From contig JAPLPS010000074.1 in NCBI GenBank assembly GCA_026400075.1, positions 1 to 54,526 of the forward strand: a DNA stretch of 54,526 bases. The letters are read 5' to 3'. A program made the translations under genes and the position numbers. Positions 32,644-44,496 of the stretch are shown piece after piece. Below the pieces are notes generated by a model. That model was not told the DNA's origin and did no database searches. It saw nothing but the letters and a program-made list of their open reading frames with translations. Within the stretch, counting starts at the first letter, position 1; the number at the start of each line of letters is the position of its first letter. This DNA comes from Polaromonas sp. Lineage in GTDB: Bacteria; Pseudomonadota; Gammaproteobacteria; Burkholderiales; Burkholderiaceae_C.

Positions 32644-33828
32644 ATGACCGCCACCGAGCGGCGCGCCAGCTTTTCGCTGGCCTCGATTTTTGCCCTGCGC
32701 ATGCTCGGGCTGTTTCTGGTGCTGCCGGTGTTTGCGCTGGAAGCGGCGCGCTACCCCGGCGGCGATGATCCGGCGCGAGTCGGCCTGGCGATGGGCATTT
32801 ACGGCTTGACGCAGGCTTTTCTGCAGATTCCGTTCGGGCTGGCCTCGGACTGGTGGGGGCGCAAGCCGGTCATCGTGGCCGGGCTGGTGATGTTTGCGCT
32901 GGGCAGTTTCGTTTCGGCCTGGGCGCCGGATTTGCACTGGCTGATCGCCGGGCGCGCCATTCAGGGCGCGGGCGCGATTTCTGCCGCCGTCACGGCGCTG
33001 CTGGCCGACACCACCCGCGACGAAGTCCGCACCAAAGCGATGGCGCTGATTGGCGGCAGCATTGCGCTGATGTTTGCGCTGTCGCTGGTGGTTTCGCCCT
33101 GGCTGGCGGGTCACATCGGGCTGCACGGGCTGTTTGCGCTGACCGGGGGTTTGGCGCTGACCGGCATTGCCATCGTGCTGTGGTGGGTGCCCGCTGAACC
33201 GAAAATTCATGCCAGCGCCGAGCGTGGCAGTGTGCTCGAAGTGCTGAAGGAGCCGGCGCTGCTGCGGCTCAATTTTGGCGTCTTTGTGCTGCACGCGGTG
33301 CAACTGGCGATGTGGGTCGCGCTGCCCGCGCTGCTGGTGGCCGCCGGGCTGGAAAAATCGCGCCACTGGGAGGTTTATCTGCCCGCCGTGCTGGCGTCCT
33401 TTCTGGTGATGGGCATGACGCTGTTTCCGCTGGAAAAGCGCGGCTACTTGCGCGCGGTGTTTCTCAGCGCCGTGGGGCTGATTTTTCTGGTGCAAATCGG
33501 CTTGCTGTGGACGGTCTGGTCTTCGGGCGCGGGCGCGCCGGGCCTGGGTTGGCTGGCGGCGCTGTTGGTGCTGTTTTTCTGCGGTTTTAATGTGCTGGAA
33601 GCGAGTCAGCCGAGTCTGGCGTCGCGGGTGGCACCGGCGCATGCGCGGGGCGCCGCGCTGGGGGTTTACAACACGCTGCAGTCGCTGGGCTTTTTTGCCG
33701 GTGGCGCCGTCGGCGGCTGGCTGACCAAGGCGCATGGCCCGCAGGGCTTGTTCATGGCCTGCGGCGCACTGATGCTGCTGTGGCTGGGCGTGGCCTGGCC
33801 GATGAAAGCGCCGGGCCGCCCGGCGTGA
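32644..33828 (+). CDS. MFS transporter
   Basis: [24 protein letters not shown]...[24 protein letters not shown]; between uvrA and ssb as in many Burkholderiales. Confidence 0.9.
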   Translation: MTATERRASFSLASIFALRMLGLFLVLPVFALEAARYPGGDDPARVGLAMGIYGLTQAFLQIPFGLASDWWGRKPVIVAGLVMFALGSFVSAWAPDLHWLIAGRAIQGAGAISAAVTALLADTTRDEVRTKAMALIGGSIALMFALSLVVSPWLAGHIGLHGLFALTGGLALTGIAIVLWWVPAEPKIHASAERGSVLEVLKEPALLRLNFGVFVLHAVQLAMWVALPALLVAAGLEKSRHWEVYLPAVLASFLVMGMTLFPLEKRGYLRAVFLSAVGLIFLVQIGLLWTVWSSGAGAPGLGWLAALLVLFFCGFNVLEASQPSLASRVAPAHARGAALGVYNTLQSLGFFAGGAVGGWLTKAHGPQGLFMACGALMLLWLGVAWPMKAPGRPA

Positions 33829-33929
33829 ATTTCTGTGGCCGAGGCTGACCCGCAGTGCTGCCCGGCCAGTTAAACTCCGGGCCAGCACTTCGGGGATTTC
33901 GCTCCGGGGAATTTTGAAAGAAGAGCACT

Positions 33930-34478
33930 ATGGCATCGGTCAACAAAGTCATCATCGTCGGCAATCTGGGTAAAGACCCGGAAATGCGCGCCTTTCCCAG
34001 CGGCGATCAGGTCGCCAACGTCACCATCGCCACCACCGACCGGTGGAAGGACAAGCAGACCGGCGAGATGAAGGAAGCCACCGAATGGCACCGCGTGGTG
34101 TTCAACGGCCGTCTGGCGGAAATCGTCGGCCAGTACCTGCGCAAAGGCTCGCAGGTCTATGTCGAAGGCAGCCTGCGCACGCGCAAGTGGACCGACCAGA
34201 GCGGCGCCGAAAAATACACCACCGAAATCCGCGCCGACCAGATGCAAATGCTGGGCAGCCGCCAGGGCATGGGCGCGCCCGGCCCGGCCGCCGGTGAAGG
34301 CAGCTATGGCGGCGGCTACGAGCAGCAGCCCCAGCAGTCGCAGCAGCCGCGCCAGTACGCAGCGCCTGCCGCCGCCCGTCCCGCTGCGCCCGCTCCGGCA
34401 CCGCGCCCCGCACCAGCGCCCGCACAGCCCCGGGCTTCGAGCGGTTTTGACGACATGGATGACGACATTCCGTTTTGA
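33930..34478 (+). CDS. ssb: Single-stranded DNA-binding protein
   Basis: [46 protein letters not shown]...DDMDDDIPF tail. Confidence 0.97.
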   Translation: MASVNKVIIVGNLGKDPEMRAFPSGDQVANVTIATTDRWKDKQTGEMKEATEWHRVVFNGRLAEIVGQYLRKGSQVYVEGSLRTRKWTDQSGAEKYTTEIRADQMQMLGSRQGMGAPGPAAGEGSYGGGYEQQPQQSQQPRQYAAPAAARPAAPAPAPRPAPAPAQPRASSGFDDMDDDIPF

Positions 34479-34533
34479 TTTGCCGCAGTCAGTCGCTGGG
34501 CAGTCGCTGACGCTCCAACGACTGACGCACAAA

Positions 34534-34571
34534 CAAAACCCCGGCCAGCCCATCGCTGCCGGGGTTTTTTT
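34534..34571. terminator. Terminator between convergent ssb and mnmA
   Basis: AAAACCCCGGC...GCCGGGGTTTTTTT. Confidence 0.85.
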
Positions 34572-34590
34572 CTGCCTGGCTCAGCCCGCT

Positions 34591-35760
34591 TCAGGCGCCG
34601 GGCTGGTTCTGCACATTGCTGGCCGCAATCACGCCGCCGCCCAGGCAGACTTCGCCTTGATACAGCACCGCCGACTGGCCGGGCGTGACCGCCCATTGCG
34701 CCTCTGAAAAAATCAATTCGCAGCCGCCCGCCGTGGCGCTGGCCAGTTCGCAGGCGGCGTCGGCCTGGCGGTAGCGGGCTTTGGCGGCCATGCTGCCCAG
34801 CGCGGGCGCGTGGCCCGCGACCCAGCTGCAGTCCTGCGCGCTCAATTGGGTCGATTGCAGCCACGGATGATCGTGGCCCTGCACCACCCACAGCGTGTTG
34901 GTATCGAGGTCTTTGCGCGCGACAAACCACGGCTCATGCTCGCCGACGCCGCGCTGGCCGCGTGCCTGCGCCGCTTTCAGATCCGCCCCCTTGGCCTTGA
35001 CGCCGCCAATGCCCAAGCCCTGGCGCTGGCCCAGCGTGTAAAAGGACAGGCCGACATGCTCGCCCAGAATCCGGCCTCTGTCGTTCTTGATCGGCCCCGG
35101 CGCCTTGGCGATGTAGCGGTTTAAAAAGTCGCGGAAAGGCCGCTCGCCGATAAAGCAGATGCCGGTGGAGTCTTTTTTCTTCGCGTTCGGCAGGCCGATG
35201 TCGTCGGCAATGCGGCGCACTTCGGTTTTGTGCAACTCGCCGACCGGGAACAGCGTTTTCGACAGCTGCGCCTGGTTGAGCCGGTGCAGGAAATAACTCT
35301 GGTCTTTGGCCGGGTCCAGTCCCTTGAGCAACTCATGCAGGCCGGTTGCGTCGTTTTGGCGCACTCTGGCGTAATGGCCGGTGGCGATTTTCTCGGCGCC
35401 CAGGCGTATCGCGTGGTCTAAAAACGCCTTGAATTTGATCTCGGCGTTGCACAAAATATCCGGGTTCGGCGTGCGCCCGGCCTGGTATTCGCGCAGGAAC
35501 TCGGCGAAGACGCGGTCTTTGTAATTGGCGGCGAAGTTGACGTGCTCAATCTCGATGCCGATCACGTCGGCCACCGCCGCCGCATCGACAAAGTCGATGT
35601 TTGACGAGCAGAACTCGCTGTCGTCATCGTCTTCCCAGTTTTTCATGAAGATGCCGATGACCTCGTGGCCCTGTTGCTTGAGCAGGTAAGCCGTGACGGC
35701 CGAATCGACGCCACCGCTCAAACCCACCACGATCCGTTGCTTGCTGTGTTGCTTGTCCAT
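34591..35760 (-). CDS. mnmA: tRNA 2-thiouridine(34) synthase
   Basis: [63 protein letters not shown]. Confidence 0.96.
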   Translation of the reverse strand: MDKQHSKQRIVVGLSGGVDSAVTAYLLKQQGHEVIGIFMKNWEDDDDSEFCSSNIDFVDAAAVADVIGIEIEHVNFAANYKDRVFAEFLREYQAGRTPNPDILCNAEIKFKAFLDHAIRLGAEKIATGHYARVRQNDATGLHELLKGLDPAKDQSYFLHRLNQAQLSKTLFPVGELHKTEVRRIADDIGLPNAKKKDSTGICFIGERPFRDFLNRYIAKAPGPIKNDRGRILGEHVGLSFYTLGQRQGLGIGGVKAKGADLKAAQARGQRGVGEHEPWFVARKDLDTNTLWVVQGHDHPWLQSTQLSAQDCSWVAGHAPALGSMAAKARYRQADAACELASATAGGCELIFSEAQWAVTPGQSAVLYQGEVCLGGGVIAASNVQNQPGA

Positions 35761-35857
35761 AGGGGTGCGATTATCCCGCGATGACCCGTTGGCGTTTTTG
35801 ATCAACAACACAGTCAGGGTGTTTGAATCTCTCGGCACCGGGCCAGCTGGAAGCCTC

Positions 35858-36817
35858 TCAGACCGGAACGAACAGCCCTTGCGGATCAAGGCTCAACGGA
35901 ATAGGGTCCATGATTTTCCCGATAAATTTTCCATTTTCATCGTCATGCAGAAACGCCATCAGCGCCAGGCCCTCGCCCGTATCGACGATCTTGCCCGCGT
36001 AGCGTTGCGCTGGCAAACGCCCTGTCAGGAACGGACCGGGCGCCACCCGCCAGGGGCCGAGGTGATGGTCGGCCACCAGGTAATGCACCCCGGTGACCGG
36101 CGTGCCGGGGTAGCTGGCGGCATAGCCTTTTGACCAGTGGTTCGCTGCGTTGCAGAACACGCAGTACCAGCGCTCCCCGACCTGAAACACCTGCGGAACT
36201 TCCAGCTGGCCAAAGTCACCCTGGAATACCGGTGCCTGCTGCGTCCAATGCACCAGGTCGCTGGAGCGCGCCAGACCGATGGCACCGCCAGCGTTGGCTT
36301 CCGTCACACCGGCAACGCGCGCCGTGAAGTACATCAGCCATCCGTCGCCCTCCGGGTCGCGCATGACCCAGGGGTCGCGCATGGCACGGTCATGCCAGTG
36401 GCCGGGGGCGTATTCCTCGTAATGCTTCACATCCAGGTCCAGCGCCAGGCCGTTTCCGACGCGTGCCCAATGGTGCATGTCGGTGCTGGTGGCGTGGCCG
36501 ATGCGCTGCTTCAGGCCATCTTCGGCGCGGCAGGTGCCGGTGTAGAACAGGTGCCAGAGCTTGGCGTCATCCTGCACGACTGACCCCGTCCAGGTCGTGT
36601 AGTCATCCCAGGCGGGGCTGGCCTGCGGCCGCAGGCTGGTGCCCAGCAGCTCCCAGTTGACCAGGTCGCGGCTGGTGGCGTGGCCCTGGCTGACGTTCCA
36701 GTGACGCAGATCCGGATTGCCCAGTGATTTGTCCGCCTGCAAAAAGTAGATGTGCCACAGGCCATCCGATTGCGTCAGCCAGAAGTCCCAAACCCATTGA
36801 TTGTGAAGACTCAGCAT
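35858..36817 (-). CDS. Five-bladed beta-propeller glycoside hydrolase (GH32/GH43/GH68-like)
   Basis: [41 protein letters not shown] (RDP), [16 protein letters not shown]. No signal peptide seen. Confidence 0.75.
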   Translation of the reverse strand: MLSLHNQWVWDFWLTQSDGLWHIYFLQADKSLGNPDLRHWNVSQGHATSRDLVNWELLGTSLRPQASPAWDDYTTWTGSVVQDDAKLWHLFYTGTCRAEDGLKQRIGHATSTDMHHWARVGNGLALDLDVKHYEEYAPGHWHDRAMRDPWVMRDPEGDGWLMYFTARVAGVTEANAGGAIGLARSSDLVHWTQQAPVFQGDFGQLEVPQVFQVGERWYCVFCNAANHWSKGYAASYPGTPVTGVHYLVADHHLGPWRVAPGPFLTGRLPAQRYAGKIVDTGEGLALMAFLHDDENGKFIGKIMDPIPLSLDPQGLFVPV

Positions 36818-37896
36818 GTTGAACGTATTCCTTGAAAGAGGTGAAGGGTTGGCGACAAGTCGGGTGTCGAGTCGCGTTCCACGACCTCACCGGCGATGAG
36901 TTGAGGCCCGGCGCTGGCGGGCGCTTCGCCCTGGATAAGGGTCAACAAGGTTTCAACAGCGGCACGGCCCATCGCAAAGTAGGGCAGCGTGACCGTGCTG
37001 AGCCGTGGCCGCAGAAGCTGACAAATCATGGGGTCGTTGTCGAAGCCCATCAGCGCCAATTCTTCCGGCATGCGAATGCCCAGCTGTTCCAGAATGCGCG
37101 CGGCATGGGCGGCCATGATGTCGTTGCCCAGGCACAGGGCGCTGGGGCGGTTTGGCGCCCCCATGACGTCCCGCAGGATGCCTGGCAAAGGGGCCAGCGG
37201 GTCTTGCTTGTCCGCGCCGTCGAGTACGCCAATGCGCACGGGGCAATCCTGCGCCTGGAGCCCGGCCCGCGCGCAGGCTTCGATGAAAGCCGCCTTGCGC
37301 AGCCGGCCCGCGACCGTCGCCTCGTTCAGGCCAATATAGGCAATGCGCCGGTGTCCGCGTTGCACCAGATGGTTCACCGCCAAAGTCTGGCCCAGGGTGT
37401 CATCGGGCACCACGGCGGGAGTCCGGTTCTGATCAAAACAGTTGACCAGCACCAGCGGCGTTTTGCCGTGTTTTGGCAGCCAGACCTGCTGATGGAATGG
37501 CGCGGCATAGATGACGCCCTCGACCCGGTGCGAAATAAAGGTTTGCATCAACTCGGCGGCCGTATCCGGGTTGCCCGCCATGTCGCCAATCAGCAACGTC
37601 TTGCTGGCGCCGCTGCACACCTCCTGGGCGCCGCGCAGCAGGTGGATGTCAGACAGACCTTCGGTGATGAACGGGCTGTTGCTGGCTGAAATCAGCCCGG
37701 TGATCAAGCCGATCAGTCCGGATTTGGAGGAGCGCATCATGCGCGCGCCGCGATGCGGCTCGTAGCCGAGCATCTCAATCGCCGCGCTTACTTTTGTGCG
37801 TGTTTCGGGGCGGATAGAGGTCTCATTGTTGACCACGCGGGAGACGGTTTTGATGGACACGCCTGCGAGTTTGGCCACGTCGAAGATGGTCGCCAT
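36811..37896 (-). CDS. LacI family transcriptional regulator
   Basis: MATIFDVAKLAGVSIKTVSRVVNNETSIRPETRTKVSAAIEMLGYEPHRGARMM. Confidence 0.95.
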   Translation of the reverse strand: MATIFDVAKLAGVSIKTVSRVVNNETSIRPETRTKVSAAIEMLGYEPHRGARMMRSSKSGLIGLITGLISASNSPFITEGLSDIHLLRGAQEVCSGASKTLLIGDMAGNPDTAAELMQTFISHRVEGVIYAAPFHQQVWLPKHGKTPLVLVNCFDQNRTPAVVPDDTLGQTLAVNHLVQRGHRRIAYIGLNEATVAGRLRKAAFIEACARAGLQAQDCPVRIGVLDGADKQDPLAPLPGILRDVMGAPNRPSALCLGNDIMAAHAARILEQLGIRMPEELALMGFDNDPMICQLLRPRLSTVTLPYFAMGRAAVETLLTLIQGEAPASAGPQLIAGEVVERDSTPDLSPTLHLFQGIRSTC

Positions 37897-37928
37897 AAGT
37901 GGATTTTTTTGAGATCTTGAAGTGGAAA

Positions 37929-37942
37929 TGACAACGTTATTT
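37929..37942. promoter_or_regulatory. Candidate LacI-family operator (imperfect)
   Basis: TGACAACGTTATTT, same left half as the palindrome at 38124-38141. Confidence 0.5.
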
Positions 37943-38123
37943 TAATCACATTTTTTCAGGATCATCGTGCTGAAAAGCAGGGTATTGAATAATGAAGTGA
38001 TGTTGATAAGTTTATAAGTCATTGAAAATAAACAAATTTTATGAAATATTTTTCTGAAAAAGAAAAACATAGGGTTTTCACTGGGTTGACTATTTCAGCC
38101 AAAATTTTAACAATTCCAGCCTA

Positions 38124-38141
38124 AATGACAACATTGTCATT
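38124..38141. promoter_or_regulatory. Candidate LacI-family operator (perfect-arm palindrome)
   Basis: AATGACAA-CA-TTGTCATT, 8-bp arms exactly complementary; 36 bp upstream of the SBP start. Confidence 0.75.
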
Positions 38142-38177
38142 GAGCTAAAACCCGTGCAATACAACCAGGAGATTTTT

Positions 38178-39446
38178 ATGAACGTCCAACTTTCGGTTTT
38201 GTGCCGTCGTCTTGCCGTGGCAGGTCTTGTCACCCTCAGCGCCAGCGCCGCGTATGCCCAAACCAGCCTGAGCATGTGGTATCACGGTGCCGGCAACAAG
38301 GCTGAAAAAGACATTCTTGCCAGCATCATCAAGGACTTCAATGCCAGCCAGAAAAGCTGGAAGGTTCAACTGGAGGAGTTTCCGCAGGAGTCCTACAACA
38401 CGTCCGTGGTGGCCGCTGCCACGGCTGGCAAGTTGCCCGACATCATGGATATCGACGGCCCCATCATGCCGAACTGGGCCTGGTCCAAGTACCTGCAGCC
38501 CCTGAGCCTGCCAGCTGGCGCCATCGACAAATTTTTGCCTGGCACGATTGGCCACTACAACGGCCGGGTGTACTCGGTCGGTCTGTGGGATGCGGCCTGC
38601 GCCATCTTCGCGCGCAAATCCGTCTTGCAGGAACACGGCATCCGCATCCCGACGCTGGACAAGCCCTGGACCAAGAGTGAGTTCGACGGCGCCTTGGTGA
38701 CCTTGCAAAAGAGTGGCAAATTCCAGTACCCCATCGATCTTGGCATGGCCTGGAAGGGGGAGTGGTATTCCTATGGCTTTGGTCCGTTCCTGCAGAGCCA
38801 CGGTGGCGACCTGCTCAATGCCGCCACGCCCACGGCCAATGGCACGCTCAACAGCAAGGCTGGCATGGCGTTTGGCGATTGGTGGCAAAGTGTCTTTACC
38901 CGCAAGATGACGCCGGGCACCTCGCAGGACGGTGCTGACCGTGAGACCGGCTTCATCAACGGCAAATATGCCATGCAATGGAATGGCAACTGGGCGGCAC
39001 TGCCAGCGCTGAAGAAGTACGGCAGCGACATGCTGTTCCTGCCAGCGCCAGATTTTGGCAAAGGCGGCAAGATTGGCGGGGCCTCCTGGCAATTTGGCGT
39101 CTCCGCGACTTCCAAAAATGCCAAAGGCGCCAATGCGTTCATCGCGTTTTCTTTGCAGGACAAATATATGGCCGCGTTCTCCGACGCCATCGGCCTGATC
39201 CCGTCCACGGCAGCGGCGGCGGCCATGACCAAAAACTACGCCAAGGGCGGTCAGATGGAGGTGTTCTTCAGCCTGGCGGCCAAGCAGGCCACGCTGCGTG
39301 CCATCACCCCGGCCTATCCGGTGGCGACGCGCGAGTTTGAGAAGGCTCTCGCAGACATCGCCAACGGTGCCAAAGTGGCTGATGCGCTGGATACCGCCGC
39401 CGACGCCATCGACACCGACCTGAAGAAAAACAACAACTACCGCTGA
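38178..39446 (+). CDS. Sugar ABC transporter substrate-binding protein (family 1)
   Basis: Signal peptide ...SASAAYAQ; SLSMWYHGAGNKAEKDILASIIKDFNASQ. Confidence 0.93.
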   Translation: MNVQLSVLCRRLAVAGLVTLSASAAYAQTSLSMWYHGAGNKAEKDILASIIKDFNASQKSWKVQLEEFPQESYNTSVVAAATAGKLPDIMDIDGPIMPNWAWSKYLQPLSLPAGAIDKFLPGTIGHYNGRVYSVGLWDAACAIFARKSVLQEHGIRIPTLDKPWTKSEFDGALVTLQKSGKFQYPIDLGMAWKGEWYSYGFGPFLQSHGGDLLNAATPTANGTLNSKAGMAFGDWWQSVFTRKMTPGTSQDGADRETGFINGKYAMQWNGNWAALPALKKYGSDMLFLPAPDFGKGGKIGGASWQFGVSATSKNAKGANAFIAFSLQDKYMAAFSDAIGLIPSTAAAAAMTKNYAKGGQMEVFFSLAAKQATLRAITPAYPVATREFEKALADIANGAKVADALDTAADAIDTDLKKNNNYR

Positions 39447-39454
39447 GATGTCGC

Positions 39455-40549
39455 ATGAACAATAAATCAGGTTTGGCGCCCGGCGCGGCCGGTGCAAGGC
39501 GCGCGGGATGGATGATGGTCTCACCGGCCATGGCCTTGATGGGCTTGTTCCTGATCGCGCCGTTTTTGCTGGCGTTTGTTATCTCGTTCACCAACCAGCG
39601 CCTGGTGTCCCCCAACCCGACAGAGTTCGTCGGCCTGGAGAACTACCGGCAGATGCTGGGGGTCGGCGTTTTGACTTTGACGCCGCAGCGCGACGACAAA
39701 AACGCCATCGTCCGGCAGGCCGATGGCCAGCCCCAGTACTCCGACGTGCGCCAATTCACGCGGGATCATCCGGACCACCCGCAGCTCAACCGCATGCGCG
39801 AGTGGTTCCAGTTGCCTTGGCCTGGCGAGACCCGCGTCCTTGTGCTGGCGAAGGACGTGATTTTCATGAAGGCCCTCGTCAACACCGTGCTGTTTGCGGC
39901 GGTGGTGGCGCCGGTGCAGGCCATGCTGGCCTTGTTGCTGGCCATGCTGATCAATCAGCCCTTGCGCGGCATCAACGTTTTCCGCGCGATTTACTTCATG
40001 CCGGTGGTGATCTCCATGGTGGTGGTCGCTTTTCTTTGGCGCTTCATCTACAGCGGCAACGCGGGCTTGCTGAACTCCTTGCTGGTGCAGCTGAGTTTCG
40101 GCTACTTTCAGCCGGTGGACTGGCTCGGCCAACCTAGCACCGCCCTGGGCGCCATCATGGCCATGTCGATCTGGCAGGGCGTGGGCTTTCACATGGTGAT
40201 CTGGCTGTCCGGCCTGCAGACGATATCGGTGTCGCTGTACGAAGCGGCGGCCCTGGAGGGCGCCTCGCACTGGCAGCGCTTTCGCTACGTGACCTGGCCC
40301 GGCCTGCGCAACACCGCCGTATTGATCATGGTGGTGATCACCATGCAGGCCTTCACCCTGTACCCGCAAATTGACGTGATGACGCGCGGCGGCCCGCTCG
40401 ACTCAACCCAGTCGCTGGTCTTTCAGGCGGTCGAGCGTGGCTATGGCAAACAGGATATTGCCGGCGGCTCCGCGATCAGCGTCTTCCTGTTCCTTTTCGT
40501 TCTGGCTGTGTCCCTGGGCCAGCGTTACCTGACCCGAGAGAAAGACTGA
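39455..40549 (+). CDS. Sugar ABC transporter permease (MalF-type)
   Basis: Multi-TM; EAAALEGASHWQRFRYVTWPGLRNT EAA motif. Confidence 0.93.
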   Translation: MNNKSGLAPGAAGARRAGWMMVSPAMALMGLFLIAPFLLAFVISFTNQRLVSPNPTEFVGLENYRQMLGVGVLTLTPQRDDKNAIVRQADGQPQYSDVRQFTRDHPDHPQLNRMREWFQLPWPGETRVLVLAKDVIFMKALVNTVLFAAVVAPVQAMLALLLAMLINQPLRGINVFRAIYFMPVVISMVVVAFLWRFIYSGNAGLLNSLLVQLSFGYFQPVDWLGQPSTALGAIMAMSIWQGVGFHMVIWLSGLQTISVSLYEAAALEGASHWQRFRYVTWPGLRNTAVLIMVVITMQAFTLYPQIDVMTRGGPLDSTQSLVFQAVERGYGKQDIAGGSAISVFLFLFVLAVSLGQRYLTREKD

Positions 40550-40550
40550 C

Positions 40551-41426
40551 ATGCCCCAATCCATCTGGCCCGACATCGCCCGGCGCCTGCTCAACTACCT
40601 TGTGTTGAGCTGGATCGCGCTGGTCTTCATTTTTCCGATTGTCTTCATGGTCGTGTCGTCCCTGAAACCCGACCTGCAGCTGCTGCAGGACGCGCGTTCC
40701 TTGCGGGCCTTCCTGCCCGTCGGCGACATCTCCCTGGACAACTACCGCATGGCGTTCGAGCGCGCGCCCATCGCGCATTTCATTTTTAATTCCGTGCTGG
40801 TCACGGCCGTCACCCTGGTGCTGTCGCTGGCGGTGTGTTCGATGGCCGCCTTTGCTTTTGTGTTCCTGGAGTTTCCGGGGCGCAACGCGATGCTGGCCGT
40901 GGTCATCGCGACCTTCATCGTTCCCTTCGAGGCGATTGCGATTCCCTTGCTGCTGGTGGTTAACAACCTGCCCTGGATCGGGGCTGGAGGGGTGGAAATC
41001 GGCTGGCTCAACTCCTACCATGTGCAGATCATTCCGTTCATTGCGGACGCGCTCACCATCTTTTTGTTTGTCCAGTACTTTCGGGATCTGCCCAAGGAAT
41101 TGGTCGAAGCCGCCCGGGTCGATGGCGCCCGCTATTTCGAGATCTACCGGCGCGTGATATTGCCGCTGTCGGGGCCGGTTTTTGCCACGGCCGCCATTCT
41201 TAAATTCCTGGCCATGTACAACCAATACCTGTGGCCCGTCATGGTCGCGCAAAAGGAAGAATACCGCCCGGTCATGGTCGGCCTGCAGTACTTCTTTCAG
41301 CTCAATATTGCCTGGGGCGAAATGATGGCCTATCTCACCATCATCACGGTGCCGGTGCTGCTCTTTTACCTGAGCCTGCAGCGCGCCTTCATTGCCTCCA
41401 TCGCATCGACCGGCATCAAGGGCTGA
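40551..41426 (+). CDS. Sugar ABC transporter permease (MalG-type)
   Basis: Multi-TM; LVEAARVDGARYFEIYRRVILPLSGP EAA motif. Confidence 0.93.
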   Translation: MPQSIWPDIARRLLNYLVLSWIALVFIFPIVFMVVSSLKPDLQLLQDARSLRAFLPVGDISLDNYRMAFERAPIAHFIFNSVLVTAVTLVLSLAVCSMAAFAFVFLEFPGRNAMLAVVIATFIVPFEAIAIPLLLVVNNLPWIGAGGVEIGWLNSYHVQIIPFIADALTIFLFVQYFRDLPKELVEAARVDGARYFEIYRRVILPLSGPVFATAAILKFLAMYNQYLWPVMVAQKEEYRPVMVGLQYFFQLNIAWGEMMAYLTIITVPVLLFYLSLQRAFIASIASTGIKG

Positions 41427-41469
41427 CCCTTTTTACGGCCTCACCTCAAATTATCAGAGAACCACTGAC

Positions 41470-42480
<1,011 letters not shown>

Positions 42481-42588
42481 CCATGCGCGGCAGCGCAAAC
42501 CATCGAGGACAACAAGAGTTACCCGATCAAGGGATCCTGTTGATAGCGCAGCCGTTCATCATCAAAACCATTTCACCGGAGTCCCCCC

Positions 42589-43950
42589 ATGAAAAATCCC
42601 CTCGAACTCACCGCAGGTGTGAGGGCTCAGCGTGCGCAGATGGCGTTTCTGGTGTTCGGGCTGGCCTGTTCGCTGCCAGTTGCGGGCCAGACGCTGGATG
42701 TCTGGGTTCACGCCGGGCAGGGGCCGGAGCGCGATGTTTACACGGCATCGATCAAGGCGTTCAACGAGGCGGTGCGCAATCTCGGCGGCAAGGGGCAGGC
42801 TGTCCTGGTTCCAGTGCCTGAAGTGAGTTACAACGAGGCGGTGGCGAAGGCGGCGGCTGACAGGCGGCTGCCTTGTGTGCTTGAGTTCGATGGCCCGAAT
42901 GTCGCAGCCTACGCTGCGGCGGGACACCTGCTGCCGCTGGAAAACGTGCAGTCGCTGGCCAGGATTCGCAATTCGATGCTTGGGTCGCTGGTGCGTCAGG
43001 GAACGGTCAATGGGCGGCTGTACAGCGTGGCTCAATACGACTCAGGTCTGGCGCTATGGGGAAATCGGAACATGCTGAATGCCGTCGGTGTGCGAATTCC
43101 AGCCAGAGCGGGCGACGGCTGGACGCTGACCGAGTTTGACGACGTGCTCAAGCGGCTGAAGAACGCTGGCGTGCCTTCGCCGCTGGACATGAAGTTCAAC
43201 TATGGCGCTGGAGAATGGTTCACTTATGGGTTTGCCCCGATTGTTCAGGGCTTCGGCGGCGACCTGATCGAGCGCCGCAGCATGCGCAGTGCCCAGGGTG
43301 TCCTCAACGGCCCGGGCGCCGTCAAGGCCATGAGCGCCTTGCAGGGCTGGATCAAGGCCGGTTACGTGGATGTCATGCCGAAGGATGATCTCGCATTCGT
43401 CGAAGGTCGCTCGGCCCTGTCTTGGGTGGGGCATTGGGTTTACAAGGACTACAAGCAAGCGCTTGGAGACAAGCTGGTGCTGATGCCCCTGCCGCGCTTC
43501 GGTGTGCGGCCCGTGGTTGGCTCCGGGTCGTGGAACTTCGGTATCGCGGCGTCGTGCAAGGAGCCCCAGCTCGCCATTCGTTTTATTGAACACCTGATGA
43601 GTAGCGCTGAGGTGCTGCGCGTCACGGAGGTAAACGGCGCGGTACCCGGCACTGGCGCCGCGATGGCATTTAGCCGTCACTATGGGCCCACTGGAGAGCT
43701 GCGCCTGTACGCCGACCAGCTGCTGTCGGGCCAGGCTCAGGTGCGTCCGGCTTCACCGAATTACCCTGTGATTACGGCCGAGTTTTCAAATGCCGTGAAT
43801 CGCATCGCTCGCGGTGCAGACCCTCAGCAGACACTCAACCAGGCGGTGATCAACATAGACCGAAAAATAGAGAAAGCGCAAAGTTCACCCGCCAGCGTTC
43901 AAGGCGAAGGTGGGGCTGGAGGCCTTGCGCGGGGTCAGGAAGGTCAATGA
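42589..43950 (+). CDS. Second, paralogous substrate-binding protein; C-terminus runs into IS-derived sequence
   Basis: TLDVWVHAGQGPERDVYTASIKAFNEAVRNLGGK...; paralogous to 38178-39446; last about 24 aa overlap an IS3 OrfA-like fragment in another frame. Confidence 0.88.
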   Translation: MKNPLELTAGVRAQRAQMAFLVFGLACSLPVAGQTLDVWVHAGQGPERDVYTASIKAFNEAVRNLGGKGQAVLVPVPEVSYNEAVAKAAADRRLPCVLEFDGPNVAAYAAAGHLLPLENVQSLARIRNSMLGSLVRQGTVNGRLYSVAQYDSGLALWGNRNMLNAVGVRIPARAGDGWTLTEFDDVLKRLKNAGVPSPLDMKFNYGAGEWFTYGFAPIVQGFGGDLIERRSMRSAQGVLNGPGAVKAMSALQGWIKAGYVDVMPKDDLAFVEGRSALSWVGHWVYKDYKQALGDKLVLMPLPRFGVRPVVGSGSWNFGIAASCKEPQLAIRFIEHLMSSAEVLRVTEVNGAVPGTGAAMAFSRHYGPTGELRLYADQLLSGQAQVRPASPNYPVITAEFSNAVNRIARGADPQQTLNQAVINIDRKIEKAQSSPASVQGEGGAGGLARGQEGQ

Positions 43951-44013
43951 GATCGGTCAGGCGTTTGGCGTCCACCCGGTGCAGGTAAACCCGTGGAAAA
44001 AGGATATTCCGGG
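43871..44013 (+). mobile_element. Truncated IS3-family OrfA remnant
   Basis: Frame reads HPPAFKAKVGLEALRGVRKVNEIGQAFGVHPVQVNPWKKDIP, N-terminal HTH of IS3-type OrfA. Confidence 0.8.
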
Positions 44014-44102
44014 TAAGCGCCCAGTCCACTTTAGTTCGGACGTGAAAGAAAACTCCTTTCACTCGGGCGATTCCAGTTTTCTTTTTCCAGAAAAATTTTT
44101 CC

Positions 44103-44130
44103 AAGGTGCTCGCAAGAGCACCTTTTTTTT
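44103..44130 (+). terminator. Rho-independent terminator ending the ABC operon
   Basis: AAGGTGCT-CGCAAG-AGCACCTTTTTTTT. Confidence 0.9.
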
Positions 44131-44496
44131 GGGCAAAAATTATTGGAGTACACACCATGAATTGAGTTGATTTTTCTCAATTTGCGGCGAGATTGAAGTG
44201 AAGAACAAGGTATTTAACCCTGTTTTGTGGTGTAACCGAGACATCAAAATGCCTGGATTAGCACAGGGCATTCCCTAGGTTAATAAACCAAAATTAATTA
44301 ACTTAACGGCTTTTTGAGAGAGAAAACCACTGCAACGCAGTGCTGCGTAACGCGCTGGTAACTGATCTCGGTGTTTTCCCTGTGTAATAAATAAATGAAT
44401 GTGATTTAGAAAATAATTGCATCGCTCCTCCCTGCAGGAGCTGCATTGGCAGCGTTTAGATCTGCCGTTTTTAAACTTTCATCACTGGCAATTTTC

